From Adiantum capillus-veneris (Eukaryota > Streptophyta > Polypodiopsida > Polypodiales > Pteridaceae): DNA of 64,000 bases. The number at the start of each line of letters is the position of its first letter. Position 1 is the stretch's first letter. The stretch spans positions 95,764,112-95,828,111 of the forward strand of contig CM043945.1 of NCBI GenBank assembly GCA_014529385.2, written 5' to 3'. Of the stretch, positions 1 to 10,711 are shown one piece after another. The notes under the pieces are model-generated. The model was given only the letters and a program-made list of their open reading frames with translations, ran no database searches and was not told the DNA's origin. A program made the translations under genes and the position numbers.

Positions 1-120
1 ATTTAGTGCACGCTTCTGTTTCTGTGACACATTAATTGAACAAATGAATCAAAATGGCTTACCAATGGCGAAGCAACCACATCTTTGATGCTCGAAATCA
101 TCTTTGGCTTCATAGTATCC

Positions 121-600
121 TCATCGTTGAGCCATCGCCAAGTAGACTACTTCAGCATAGTCTTTCACACCACTGAGCTTGACCTTCTCTTTTATTCTCG
201 GATACAGACAGGCTAGAAACTGCTCTCTTTTAAACAAATCTCCATTCTGTATGCATGTCGTAGCAGCTCTTTGCTCCCAAATGGATTCAAACTTATTAAA
301 AAACAAACCAAAATCTTCACTTACATCCTGTTTCAAGACACTCAAGGTTGCATCCCAACCCGATGGAGAAATCTGCTTTTGAAAAGCTTCAATCAACATC
401 TTCGGAACTTCCTATAGCGACCGCTGATTTGCAGACTTCAATCCCTCAAACCATCTTATGGATTTTCTCGTAGAACTAGCGGAAGCGCCTTCAAATTTTC
501 TCCATCTTCTTAAATTCCCATCTTGAACAAGTAGAGCTCCAGATTGGAGAACCAGTCTGCAGCTGCTTCATCCCCAACAAGCATCATCTCCATGTTGAGC
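121..600 (-). pseudogene. Retrotransposon gag-like remnant
   Basis: The minus strand encodes a 92-residue open stretch at 399-121 with the look of an LTR-retrotransposon capsid region: alternating aromatic and charged residues, a W-x-Q-R-A type helix and a closing KVKLSGVKDYAEVVYLA segment. Upstream, towards 600, two other frames continue the same type of protein (for example DEAAADWFSNLELYLF), so I read this as one gag gene broken by frameshifts and at least one stop. No protease or pol follows within the window. Which family it belongs to is not clear. Calling it gag is inference from composition and pattern; an alternative is another low-complexity plant ORF. Confidence 0.45.
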
Positions 601-1028
601 ATCATAGAATACTACCGCGGAGCAATCGGTGTGCTCCTCAGTGGGGGCAACAAGAGATGGAGAGGGGGAATATCACACACACCTAGAACACACCCAATAT
701 GCCTCTTTATAGCCCAAGGCATACTCTGCAGCCTAACCCACTTGTACACACACACAATCTACAAATCTTCCCTCAGGTACTCACATTTAGACACCTCCAG
801 CTCGGAAACACACCTTCACACCCGATGATGCACATAATTCCCAAATGTGTAATCTCACACCCTTCCTGCTGACACAATCTCTCTCCCCCTCTCTCTCGAC
901 GCGCACACACAATCTAGAGCCTCTGCTACCACGGATGACAAGCAGACGAAGATAAACTGACACAAGTGATCATAGATAGATGGAATTTGCATTAAAAAAA
1001 ACTTGAGTACAACAATGGTGTTGATGAT
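601..1028. other. Gene-free stretch, possible LTR remains
   Basis: I see no coding sequence. CA-rich stretches and a TATAAA-like motif on the minus strand near 710 would fit a decayed LTR belonging to the neighbouring gag remnant, but there is no second copy to prove it. Confidence 0.25.
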
Positions 1029-1317
1029 GTGTGTGCCTCGAGCTCCCTCTCTTCAGCGCTATGCAAACCCCACTTCCAGCGCTCCCTTTCCTGTGCACAC
1101 GCGGCCTTGCGGATCCTCCTTGCACACCCCAAGCGGTTGCCTCATGCCTTCCTTCTTCCCTGCGCTATGAGAGCTTCTTTCAAGCCCTGGTGGTCTCTTC
1201 CTTTAATGCTATCATCAGCCCCACCTCCTCCTTGGTGTGCTTGCCACTTCAGCCTGCTCTCTCTGCAGCATGGGCTGCCCTCCTCTTGCATGAATATCCC
1301 CCCCTTTTGCGCTATCT

Positions 1318-1348
<31 letters not shown>

Positions 1349-1751
1349 TTCAAGCCTTGGGGGATTCCTTGGTGCAAACGCTCTCGAGCTTCTCCTCTTC
1401 ACCACCCCGTCCACCTCTTCTGTAGTGTCATCATCAGCTCTCCCTCCTCATCCTTGGTGGCCCTTCACGAGCATGATGAGCCTCTCTCTCGTGTGCTATG
1501 GGCCTCCCTCTTCATACGTTGGTTTTTTGCTTCATATCGCTCCCTCCTCACCTTTTAGCCTTGGTTGCTTTCGGCATGGTGTGCCCTCGGTTTTTTGCTT
1601 CATATCGCTCCCTCCTCACTTTTTAGCCTTGGTTGCTTTTGGCATGGTGTGCCCTCCTTCCCCATGTCAAAAAATGTTTTTTTTTTCTCCTCCCGCTAGT
1701 CCATTGGTGGCATGCAAATTTCGTCTTCAACTTTGGGTGGTCGATCCATGA
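1029..1751. repeat. Pyrimidine-rich low-complexity region with poly(C)
   Basis: The region is C/T-rich and contains an uninterrupted run of about 30 C at 1319-1348. It is open in two plus frames only because C/T-rich DNA rarely gives stop codons; the predicted peptides are strings of Pro, Ser, Leu and Cys with no domain. A 68-bp unit starting GGTTTTTTGCTTCATATCGC occurs twice in tandem at 1521-1588 and 1589-1656 with very few differences. Confidence 0.7.
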
Positions 1752-1835
1752 GTGGTGGCAAATGTCTAGACATATCGAGGGCGGCCTCACATGTGAGAGT
1801 ACAACTAACAGCCCCTTTACTATCTATACCATGGT

Positions 1836-1958
1836 TGTCACGTGCAACGGAATTGAAATGGTGATGAGATCTAGACTTTACACTTCCAAAATTATTTACT
1901 TCTTTCCTTGCTTGAATGGATGCTACTTAGCACAAATGATGGTTCCTTTTATTTCCTT

Positions 1959-2007
<49 letters not shown>

Positions 2008-2339
2008 CGATGGGATCCCAACCAACCCTCTCAAGGCCCCCCACACCGTTGCCGATGTGGTATTTGCTTTTGATTTCGTAAATGGAATGTAGACACATGC
2101 AATACCTCAAATGAAGACTCTACTGACTCAAATGGGGAATGTTGCCGTGGTAACTCTTCAAAATGAATCACCTTCGTTGCTGATTTGATGAAGCTTTGGA
2201 TCTGTCTCGATGAGGGGTTGCTAATGTGCCATCAAGGGATAGATTTGTGGCTGATTTGCACTCCTTATGTGAGAGGAAACAAGGGTTGAAAGCAGGCCTC
2301 AAAAACACAGCCAAGGGGATCCCAACCAACCCTCTCAAG
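1836..2339 (-). mobile_element. R1 LTR, distal part (lower LTR)
   Basis: This segment matches 12169-12620 nearly base for base over long blocks, starting with TG..GTGCAAC and running through the same GA repeat and the same TTTGCTTTTGATT and GAGGAAACAAGGG blocks. It is therefore an LTR of the same minus-strand Ty3-type element. It contains a (GA)n microsatellite at 1961-2005. The block beginning GGGATCCCAACCAACCCTC occurs twice, near 2012 and again near 2316, so about 300 bp of the LTR are duplicated just before the LINE-A insertion. The other half of this LTR lies at 8451-9037, beyond LINE-A. Confidence 0.75.
1961..2005. repeat. (GA)n microsatellite inside R1 LTR
   Basis: A perfect dinucleotide run. 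The same repeat lies at the homologous position of the other R1 LTR (12293-12335), so it was copied with the LTR rather than arising here. Confidence 0.95.
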
Positions 2340-2355
2340 AGCCCTCCGCACCGTT
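2340..2355. repeat. Target-site duplication of LINE-A, left copy
   Basis: AGCCCTCCGCACCGTT here matches AGCCCCCCGCACCGTT at 8435-8450 with one mismatch. The two copies bracket LINE-A and re-join two halves of the R1 LTR. Confidence 0.85.
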
Positions 2356-2595
2356 TTTTTTTTTTTTTTTTTCGAGAAAAAGATCCTTCTATTAGTTAAT
2401 GAAACTGCCCATAGGGCTACAACCACCTCTTCAAGAGAGGGCTACAACAACCATGATGGGGAGACTCTCCCAATGAAAGAACAACATATGTACAATGAGG
2501 CTAAATCAAGAGATGGGAGGAGGGAAAAGCCACATAGGTGGTCGGTAGTGCCATCGGAGTACACCCTGGACCATGGTGTAGAAAGGCCCAGGACG

Positions 2596-5500
2596 CTAGA
2601 GTCGAAGGAAAGCCTCTCTGCGCTCCTGCATGCGGTCGGAGCTGCCCTGTAGTCTCTCGAGCTGTCCTCTGAGAGTGTGGATCAGCTCTAGCCAAAGATC
2701 GCGAATAGTCTCTGCTGGTGGCACAGGGCGAGCCTCAAAGATGCGGAAGCAATGGGCCCGCCAGATGAACCAGAGTGTCAGGCCACTGATGAGCTCCCAA
2801 CACTCCTCTCTCTCACTGCACCACTCCTGTGGAGTAAGATCTGTGGAAGGCTGGAGTGTAGGTCGCCCCCCCTGCATCACTATCATCCTGCTGGTGGAAG
2901 ATAGCTCAAACTGAAGTGCCGGGCCCGTGAGGGTGGACCAAGCCGCTGCTCCCTAAGTGTACTGTCGAGCCGTGGAGAGAGTAGGCATCAGTCGAAGAAC
3001 ACGAAGCCACACATGCTGTGCCAAAGGACAATCCCAAAGACGGTGACACTGACTCTCCACAAGATGGTCACAAGCTGCACATGCGGCCGAGAGACCACTT
3101 TGCACTAGCCAGCTCTCCCAACTGCTGTAGCTCTGTGTGCGACCAGCCACTGAAACAAGGTGACTCGCCTCGACTGTCTGGAGTCCCACAACCTCTCCCA
3201 AAAGGCTGCCAAGAACTCAGCTATGAGATTCTCCTCCTGCCAATGAGGTGCTGCAGCCGGGCGAGCCTCTCTCTGTGCTGCTAGTATGTGACGTCCCAGT
3301 CGAACAGTGTACTGAAAGAACGAGACACCTGGGTGGTGTGCAGAAGAGAAAGGGTCCCTCCAAAGCCACTCTCCAGGATCCCACTGTACTCGTGCCAGTG
3401 GACAGCACTCCCAAGACCATAGTCTCCAGTGTCCAGTCTCAAGAGCTACTGGGTCAGGATCGATGACACTAGTCCTCCCACAGATGCCCACCACTCGGAT
3501 CCTCTGAAAACAACACTCTGCCAACTGCGGGGCCTCTACTGCAACTCGCTGTAAGCGTCCCTCACCCTGTAACTCGAAAAAAAGGGATGGAACAGTCTCT
3601 GAGCAGGCTGGGACTGAGATGAGAACCTCCAGTCGTGTGACGGCTCCCATCCACCTGGGTGCTACTGGCTCGAGAGGTGTGAGCCACTCAGCTGGAACTG
3701 CCTCTAAGATGTCCTGGCACATGCTCTACACCCCTCTCATGCCCTGTCTGGAAACCTTGCAACTCCTCTGACAAGCCTGAAAACTCTAACCAGTCACCTA
3801 AAGAGCGCGCTGAACCCGTTTCCATGGGACCCGAGGAAACATGAGGCCGATTACCAACCAAGTGGCCTTCTCTGAGTGCTAACCATGGGGTTCCAAACAA
3901 GGGGCTGTCATAGGCGCTCCTCCGTGCAAGTAGGCTGTCGCTGCTCCAGGCCTCACCTCAAGTGCTCCCAAGATCGAAGCAAACTCACAGCGAAGTGGTC
4001 CTCCAATCTCTTGCTCAAACCAACTCTGCGCATCTCTGTGAAGATCCATCTGGTTGAAGGTCGCCAGGGGCCTCCAGCCTGAGGCACCCTAGCACGAAGC
4101 TGCTGTAGCAAGAACTCCTTCCAGGGCTCCTCACGTGGAAGAAGTCCTCTGACTATGAACTTCCCAAGAAGGGCTCTGTTCTGCTGTGCTGGGTCAATGA
4201 TCCCAAGCCCTCCCTGTGAACAAGGAAGAGTTATGACCTACCAAGCCACTTTGACTCGGGCTATCTGAGTGTCACGTCCTGACCAAAGGAAGTTCTTGAT
4301 CAACCTCTCTACCTGGCTGATACAAGAACTCGAGAAGATCCAGCAAGAAGTGATGTACCACATAGTCGCCACAACACCTGGTTGGCCACTACTACTCTGC
4401 CAGCCAAAGAAAGTCGTGCTGAGCTCCAGTGTAACAACTTCCTCCTGATAGCAGGAGGAGGGGAGCAATCTGCTGCTCGGGAGACAAGTCTAGACCAACC
4501 TGACAACCCAAGTACCGAACTGCATTCCCTGGGGGAATCCACCTAAAACCCTCTCCTAGCATCCAATCGGGCACAGGAGCACTACCAATTGAGAAAGCCA
4601 TTGTCTTTCTCCAGTTGATCAGTGCGCCAGATGCACAACCGAAGGTCTTAAGAGCCTGCTCACACCTGTGAAGGTTGGCCTCCTGGCCATCCAAATACAA
4701 GGCTGAGTCGTCAGCAAACTCAGCGTCCAGAAGCTCATCTTCCCGAATAGGAAGCGCTAAGCCCCGCAAACCAACCTACTGCGACACCAAGAACCTGCTC
4801 ATTGCCTTAGCATAGAACAGAAAGAGGAAGGGGGCAAGAGGGCAGCCCTGTCTGACTGAACGTGTGAGCATGAAACGATGGCCTCTACCTCCTGACAAAA
4901 GTACCTGACTGTGTGCTCGTCTGTACAAAGCTGACACCCCTCTGATCCAAGCATCTGAGAAGCCCATCCTTCGTAGAGTGCCCTCCAGAAAGTCCCAGTC
5001 AACTCTGTCGTAGGCCTTCTCAAAATCGAGAAGAAGAATCACCAGATCCTCACCACGAAGCCTCGAAGAAAGTACCAGTCACTCTGTCACCCACCTGCGT
5101 CCACTGAGATGCATGTCGGTGAAAAGCAAACTCATGGCGCCGCTCCTCTGTGCTACCAAGCTCTTGGCGAGCCTGCTGTAACTGCTCCTCCAACCAAGGA
5201 CTGTTTGGATGCTGTTCCTGCATCCTCTGTAAGGAAGCAACGCCCCGTCTGAGACGCTGCTCCTCCTCTATCGTTGCAGTCAGGTGAGTCAAAGACTGCT
5301 GGAGAAAGAAACGACTAAGCTGAGCTAGTCCTGAGGCCACTCTGTCAGCAGGAGAATCGTGCATGTCCAAGCTCTCTGTCCAAAGAGCCTCTGCTCGCTC
5401 TCTGAGTGCAGAGTCCAGCAAGACCCTCTCAGGGATGCGTAGCATCGTGCTTCCGCGCCTCTGCCTATCTGTGACTGTGAGGATCACTGGTGCATGGTCC

Positions 5501-6229
5501 GAGAAGGAAGTCCCTGTCAGGATGCCAACTGTCCCACCCGAGTCACAGAAAAAGTCACCAGTGTAGAAGCGATCTATCTGCTATAGATTCACTCCTCCCA
5601 CTCTGCGGTCCGAACGAGAGAAGGCCAGGTTGTCTGGGGGGCCTCACAAAGCTAGAGTGCCGCCACACATCCGAAACCCTTAGAGTCATACAAAACTTCT
5701 CCCAAGCTGCCAGCTCAACTCCCTGCACAGTAGCGTGGCTACCACCAATCCTATAAGAAGGGTCCTCCAACATGTTGAAGTCACCCCCAATGCACCACTG
5801 CTCTGCTTGCAGCAGAGACTCAACAATCTGTGACCAAAACTCTGCTCGTGCACTCACCACATTGGGCGCATATATGTTCAGGAAGCCCACAAGGCAACCC
5901 TGAACCTGCATAGTGATCCACTGAGCCCTGCCTGGCACAATAATCCCTCTGCCCACAATGGCCTGCTGTAGATACTCCGCAATAGTCATACATACCCCAC
6001 CCTGGATGCCTCCAGGTCCAAAAGCAGCTGACCAAAAAGTCTCATAGCGACCACGCAAAATCTGACCACAACGCCGAATGCGGCTCTCACAAAGATAATT
6101 CTCCTGCAACGTAAGAATGTCAATCTTACCACCCACAAGGCATCTCTGCAGCTCCTGACGCAGCCGACCCCTTTGTCGCTAAAACTGGGGCCCTCCTAAT
6201 CCTTGCACATTCCATGAGATGATCCTCAT
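2596..6229 (-). pseudogene. LINE-A ORF2: endonuclease-reverse transcriptase, broken
   Basis: ORF2 should nick target DNA and reverse-transcribe the LINE RNA. The ATG at 6229 opens MRIISWNVQGL, the first APE-endonuclease motif. QE (QENYL), GGDFNM and the D-R-F/SDH region follow in several frames (6136-5555 and 5487-5050). A TAG replaces a Gln codon right after the start. The RT finger region is missing: the frame jumps near 5060 from the post-endonuclease region directly to the LLLDFEKAYDRVDWDFLEG block (5042-4776). FADDSALYLDG, the catalytic box, is intact within 4769-4392. Further down come the thumb region, the zinc-binding zf-RVT domain (CAACDHLVESQCHRLWDCPL, 3201-2953) and a C-terminal tail ending at 2596. 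At least six frame breaks make it non-functional. Confidence 0.88.
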
Positions 6230-6244
6230 GGAGTCATTGAGAGA

Positions 6245-8090
6245 AAATAGATGCTGCAACAACAGCCAACCTCGCTATCTTGAGGCCGGTTTGGATGGGG
6301 AGTAATCCGCATCCGAACGACCTCTAGACAAGCGTGCAAGAAGTGACCGTCCCGCCCAGGCCCAAGCCAAGCGTGCAGCCCGAAGAGCTACATCCTCTGT
6401 CCAAGAATCCTCATGCACAAAAATTAACACGGAGGGCACTGAGTGTCAGAAAACAAGTGTACCACAATGTGCCTGCAACTTGCTGCATCTGAAGGTGTCA
6501 CGCTGAACTTGGCAAGAGGCCAAAGTGTCTGCACCATATCTGTCACTGCTAAGTCCCCTGTGTGATGTGAGAACTCAATAGCCTGTGTCTGGATCCAGTC
6601 CAGGACCGTGTGCTGGGTCCACTCCGTGGTATCCCTACCACACAACGGAAAGGAGAAACCCACCGTTGTGTCCAAGGCCTCAGTGCCTCTAGCTGCAAGA
6701 AAGAGGACGTGGACTCGAAAGTTGGCCTCCTCCAAGTCGGAAGAGGAATCACCCAAAAACCGAGTGAAGTTGAAATCGAAGAAATCCCAGCGTCTGCGAA
6801 TGTCGAAGCTGGTAAGACCTCTAGGGATCGCTGCAAAGGGAGAAGTGAGCACTAAAAAAGGCAGCCTCAAGTGGGGCTGTCCCTCTCGAGCCACACGGCT
6901 CGTAGCGAAAGCACTACCAAGAGAACGCCTCGCAGCAGAAGCGTGGCTAGTACCCTGCGTCTGAGGAGGAGTGGCAGAGGGGTCCGGAGACGAGGCTGTG
7001 GGCCCCATCGAGGAGAGGGGAGGAGCGGGGGGCGAAGGTGGAGGTGGGGGGGGGGGGGGAGGCGGGGGGGGCAGCGGCTGAGGGAGGAGGAGGCGGTGGT
7101 GGAGGAACAGAAGTGGACGGGGCCTTCTCAGGCAGGTCTTGCCGAAAGGGGTCGAAATAGTTCCCAGTCAGAACCCAGTGCTGCTGAGCTGTAGTAGGAG
7201 GTCGGCCACCAGGAGGAGCAATGGGATGAGCTCTCCCCTGATGGCGGCGGCCAGGCACCTGCTGCCAACCATCAGCTGGCTGGTCACTAGTCTCTGTCGA
7301 AGTACCAGCCTGTGTATCCTGTGTCCCTGGCTGCTTGGCATGCTCAGCCTTGGGCGGCTGCGCATGCACTGTGGTCGAGGTCTCCTGAGAGGACAGGCCT
7401 TTGCCATATGGCCCATCTGTCTGCAAATGAAACATTGGTTCGTGAGACCCGAATACTCCACACTCTGTTTAATCCATCCCCCACTCACCCTAGGCAGCAG
7501 TACCACCTTGGGGAGGGAGTGTGTGTCACGAACAAGAACCCGCACAGTAGGCAGACCTGCGGCCTTGGCCACAACTGAAGCTGCCGTCCGTGGAGACTCC
7601 AAAACTGTCCCGAACATGGAACCAATCCTGGGTAGGAGGGGATGGTACTCTCGCCTCAGGCATGGAAAGCAAACCGAAATCGGCAAGTCTGCCTCCTCCT
7701 CGAGCACATCTGTAGTAGGGTCGAAACCGTGATGCCAACGTCGGAAGTAAGCTCGAGCTGCTCTGATGCCGAGTGGGCTCATTGAAATCACTTTGGTCGC
7801 CATATCTGCAAACTCGAACTCGACCTGGTAGTACCCTCTCCCGAGGATTTGGACATCTGTAATCTTGCCCACATCAGAGAGAAGACGGGCCTGCAATAAA
7901 TCCCAAACTTCGCCCCGATTGGGCCGAGTGCCAATGATTTTACAGATAACTGAAGTGGCCTGCAAGCGCTCCACTTCGACCATCAAGCTCGCTTACTCTT
8001 ATGGCGAAAGAGCAAGTTGAAGGGTCGGCTCCGCGGTGTCGGCGAGGGGGCTTCTGTGGAGTCCCTCTGAGGTGGAGCAGAGGCTGCCAT
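6245..8090 (-). pseudogene. LINE-A ORF1: CCHC nucleic-acid-binding protein, broken
   Basis: ORF1 of plant L1 elements binds the LINE RNA. Here the main open stretch (7983-7168) begins with ATG MVEVERLQATSVIC, carries a DUF4283-like region over about residues 1-170 and a CCHC zinc knuckle CFICRQMGHMAKACP at about residues 184-198. The reading frame then shifts into a Pro-rich linker (7435-6947, disturbed by a poly(G) run near 7050) and shifts again into a C-terminal domain at 7008-6424, which continues in yet another frame to about 6245 (VHEDSWTEDVA). A short reading frame of 35 codons (8090-7983) lies just upstream and ends in TGATG overlapping the main ATG; LINE-B has the same arrangement. 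Confidence 0.85.
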
Positions 8091-8434
8091 TGTGTGTCTG
8101 CTGCTGAGAGGATATGGTGGCGAGGCGAATGCGAGCAAGCTGAAAAAACAGCCTACAGGCACGAAGAAGGCGAAAAAGGGATCGAAAAAGGGGGCGGGGG
8201 GGGTAAGAGGGCCAAGGCCAGGGGGCGAGAGGTTGAAACGACGGCAAATGGGGGCGCAGGGGCTGGCTGTACCAGCGCAGGAGCGCGCTGGCGGGCAGGA
8301 CAGCGGGCAGAGGAGGGAGCGCGCAGCGCGAGGGAGGAGGGGGGAGGTGGGAGCAATGGCGAGGGAGCTGCGTGCGTAGTAGGGGGGGGGGGGGGCAGCA
8401 GCGAGCTGGTACCTCGAGAATCCTGACTGTTGCC
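8091..8434 (-). other. LINE-A 5' UTR, GC-rich
   Basis: A G-rich (plus strand) segment with poly(G) near 8381-8394 lies between the LINE 5' end and the first ORF. L1-type elements usually carry their internal promoter here, but I cannot identify specific motifs. Long open frames on both strands reflect base composition only. Confidence 0.55.
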
Positions 8435-8450
8435 AGCCCCCCGCACCGTT
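8435..8450. repeat. Target-site duplication of LINE-A, right copy
   Basis: This is the partner of 2340-2355, with 15 of 16 bases identical. After it the R1 LTR resumes with GGCGATGTGATTTTTGC. Confidence 0.85.
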
Positions 8451-9037
8451 GGCGATGTGATTTTTGCTTTTGATTGCGTAAATGGAATGTACACACATCC
8501 AATACCTCAAATGAAAATACTACTGACTCGAATGGGGAATGTCGTTGTGGTACTCTTCAAAATGAAGCACCTCCAGGGCTGATTTGATGTAGCTTTGGAT
8601 CCGTCTCAAAGAGGGGTTGCTGATGTCCACCAAGGGGTAGATATGGGGCTGATTTGGGCTCTCGATGTGAGAGGAAACAAGGGCTGAAAGCTGGCTGCAA
8701 AAATGTAGCTGATCCGTTACACAAAGCACGGCTGAAAACACAAATGATGATGGAGCCGACAATGGACAGCAATGGGAGTACTCGATGCGGCAAGGGAATA
8801 GCCGAGAAGAGGTTCAATGGGCTGTCGAAGTACTGGGATGCAGTAGGGAGGATAGCGTTTGTAGATCCAAGCAATCTCCGACGAGGAAGAGGGCTAAAAA
8901 CTGAAAATGCTGGTCTTCTACTATAGAAAACGTTGGGCTGATATGCGATGTGGAGCTATAAAACACTAGGCATGCAGATGCAAAAACGCTAGGCTGATCT
9001 GGCGCTCCCAAACTTATGCAAAAACGTTGGCCAATGT
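8451..9037 (-). mobile_element. R1 LTR, proximal part
   Basis: This matches 12375-12905 over its whole length (shared blocks include GATGATGGA, TACTCGATGCGGC and GCAGTAGGGAGGATAGC). Together with the block at 1836-2353 it forms one LTR that LINE-A split. The upper boundary near 9037 is estimated from the A/G-rich run that follows on the minus strand (AATAAAAAAGGAG), a plausible polypurine tract. Confidence 0.7.
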
Positions 9038-10179
9038 GCTCCTTTTTTATTGACGTTTGATTGCCAGGTCAAGAATTTTAGGTCAAGTCGAGAAAAATGT
9101 GCAAATGTGCACATACTGGAGTTTTTTGGCGATAACTCACTAATCCATGACCCATTTGATGAATAGACTAGACCAACACGTTCCTCTAACGTAGACCTAC
9201 ATGCACGTCATGTTAGATGCCCACCAAAGTGTAATATCATTTTTCAAAACACTTGTACAATCCATTTATGTAAGAGGGTTCCAAAATTGGAAAACCTAAT
9301 CCAATGGACTCGTTCGGACATGAAGGTCCTGCAAGTGTTGGTCCTCCTAGGATTCTAGACACTCATATTTAGGGATATGTATAGAATTGGCTCTGGAAGT
9401 CGATGAAGCATGTCCACGTGGCACACAGAGTCATGTGCACATGACGTCCCCTACTGCTTAAGGTGAGGTACGGGTATCAAGTTGTATTGCCTCCATGTAT
9501 GAGGCTAGCAGATCTAGATAGTCGATGAAAAATTCCTCGTTTACCCAAGTAGCTTCATGAGTCCCTCGATCCTTGAATTTGAGAAAATGTTGCTTTGCCT
9601 TCTTCTTATTGACAAACTAGAATTGAAGCAATCAAATATGCTTCAACTTGATAACTCTGACTAAAACAATGATCTTTGGTGGTTCTTCTTTTGTATTGCT
9701 CCTTGGAAGTCCACTCTTGTGGCGGCAACTCTTCAGGCCCACTTTAAAAACTCCTTGTGCCTCTTGTAGATGCTCCGAACGACAATGCAAGATATGGCTT
9801 CCAGAATTTGACCATCTGAGTGTCTTGATATCCACACAAAAATGAAATTAGTTTGGTTTCTTACGAACAAATAGAACTGGTATCCAAAAAGACCTTACAT
9901 TGGGAGGGTGGAGCCCTAAGCAAGAACTCACATGGTTTTGGCTTCCTTTTATTCCGTTTATGGAAATGAACGAAAATTTTACCTACGTGTTCTGCATCGT
10001 GCAATTGGTCGGAGACAATGACCATAGGTCGATGGGGATGGTGTGTAGGGAAATGATGACCCTAAGCAAGCATGGAATTGATCTTGAGAAATAGTTCATT
10101 ATATGTGTAAGGAATACCCCGGGTCGATGTCGCATTGACTTGGATGACCAAGTCCGGTACTCCATTGCATGGTTGCTTG
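9038..10179 (-). mobile_element. R1 internal region without recognisable pol
   Basis: This lies between the R1 protease and the R1 lower LTR, where reverse transcriptase, RNase H and integrase should be. I find no RT, RNase H or integrase motif in any frame, only short non-descript ORFs. R1 therefore seems to have lost most of pol, or this part was replaced by unrelated sequence. Confidence 0.5.
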
Positions 10180-10620
10180 CTAGTGTGGACATGAGAGATG
10201 AGAGGACCGTATTGGATGCATGAATCCATTATGATGGTAACGGGCTGGGAAACATTCCTTGATGTGAAGAGAGGAGTTATCCCAATCAATGCGTGGCTTC
10301 AACCTGCTAAACCACTTAATGCCCAAAATAACATCACATCCACTTAATTGAGCAACTACAAATTGACGAGTAAATTGAACTTGTTGAATGTCAAGATCTA
10401 CATTGTATGCAAGAGAGAAAGAAGAATTCATGCCCTTCGAGAATCCCATCACTGAGTCGGTGGGAATAGGAGTAGATGGGGGGAGACGGGCATGTGTCAT
10501 CACGGCCTCACTAATAATGTCCTACGTGCTGCTAGAATCAAATAACACGACGACTTCTTGACCTTTAACATGACCATAGAATTTTATGAGTTCCTCATTA
10601 TCAAAGTCCCCTCCTGCTTA
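10180..10620 (-). pseudogene. R1 retropepsin-like protease remnant
   Basis: On the minus strand the frame reads GQEVVVLFDSSST, then a stop, then DIISEAVMTHARLP, and continues in an open 107-residue stretch (10503-10180) with QFVVAQLSGCDVILGIKWFSRLKPRIDWD. This is the fold signature of Ty3-type aspartic proteases: an active-site loop followed about 80 residues later by a hydrophobic D-hyd-I-L-G-hyd-x-W flap region. The usual D-S/T-G active site reads D-S-S here, and an in-frame stop lies just after it, so the enzyme is probably dead. It lies downstream of the R1 zinc knuckle, as expected. Confidence 0.75.
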
Positions 10621-10711
10621 GCTTCTTGCTCTACCAGGCTCATAGCATTCACTTGAGCGGTAGGACTAGAAGTTGAAGCAGTAGTAGGTTCATTGTTAGA
10701 TTCTTTCTTAG

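Larger units (their letters stand above)
2356..8434 (-). mobile_element. LINE-A, L1-type non-LTR retrotransposon
   Basis: This is a minus-strand plant L1-type LINE. Its poly(A) tail appears as poly(T) at 2354-2372, followed upwards by the 3' UTR (2373-2595), a broken ORF2 (2596-6229), a broken ORF1 (about 6245-8090) and a GC-rich 5' UTR (8091-8434). A 16-bp target duplication flanks it, so the 5' end is probably genuine and the copy near full length, except for an internal loss of about 650 bp at about 5058-5064. ORF order, an APE-type endonuclease, the reverse transcriptase and a C-terminal zinc-binding domain all follow the plant L1 plan. LINE-B, LINE-C and LINE-D in this window are relatives. 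Confidence 0.92.

Noticed and set aside
1029-1751. 240-codon ORF rich in Ser, Pro and Leu
   Set aside because: Pyrimidine-rich DNA with a 30-bp poly(C) gives stop-free frames by composition; two overlapping frames are equally open and neither has a domain.
6608-8426. Plus-strand ORFs of 80-197 codons across LINE-A ORF1
   Set aside because: Antisense shadows of the GC-rich ORF1 on the minus strand.
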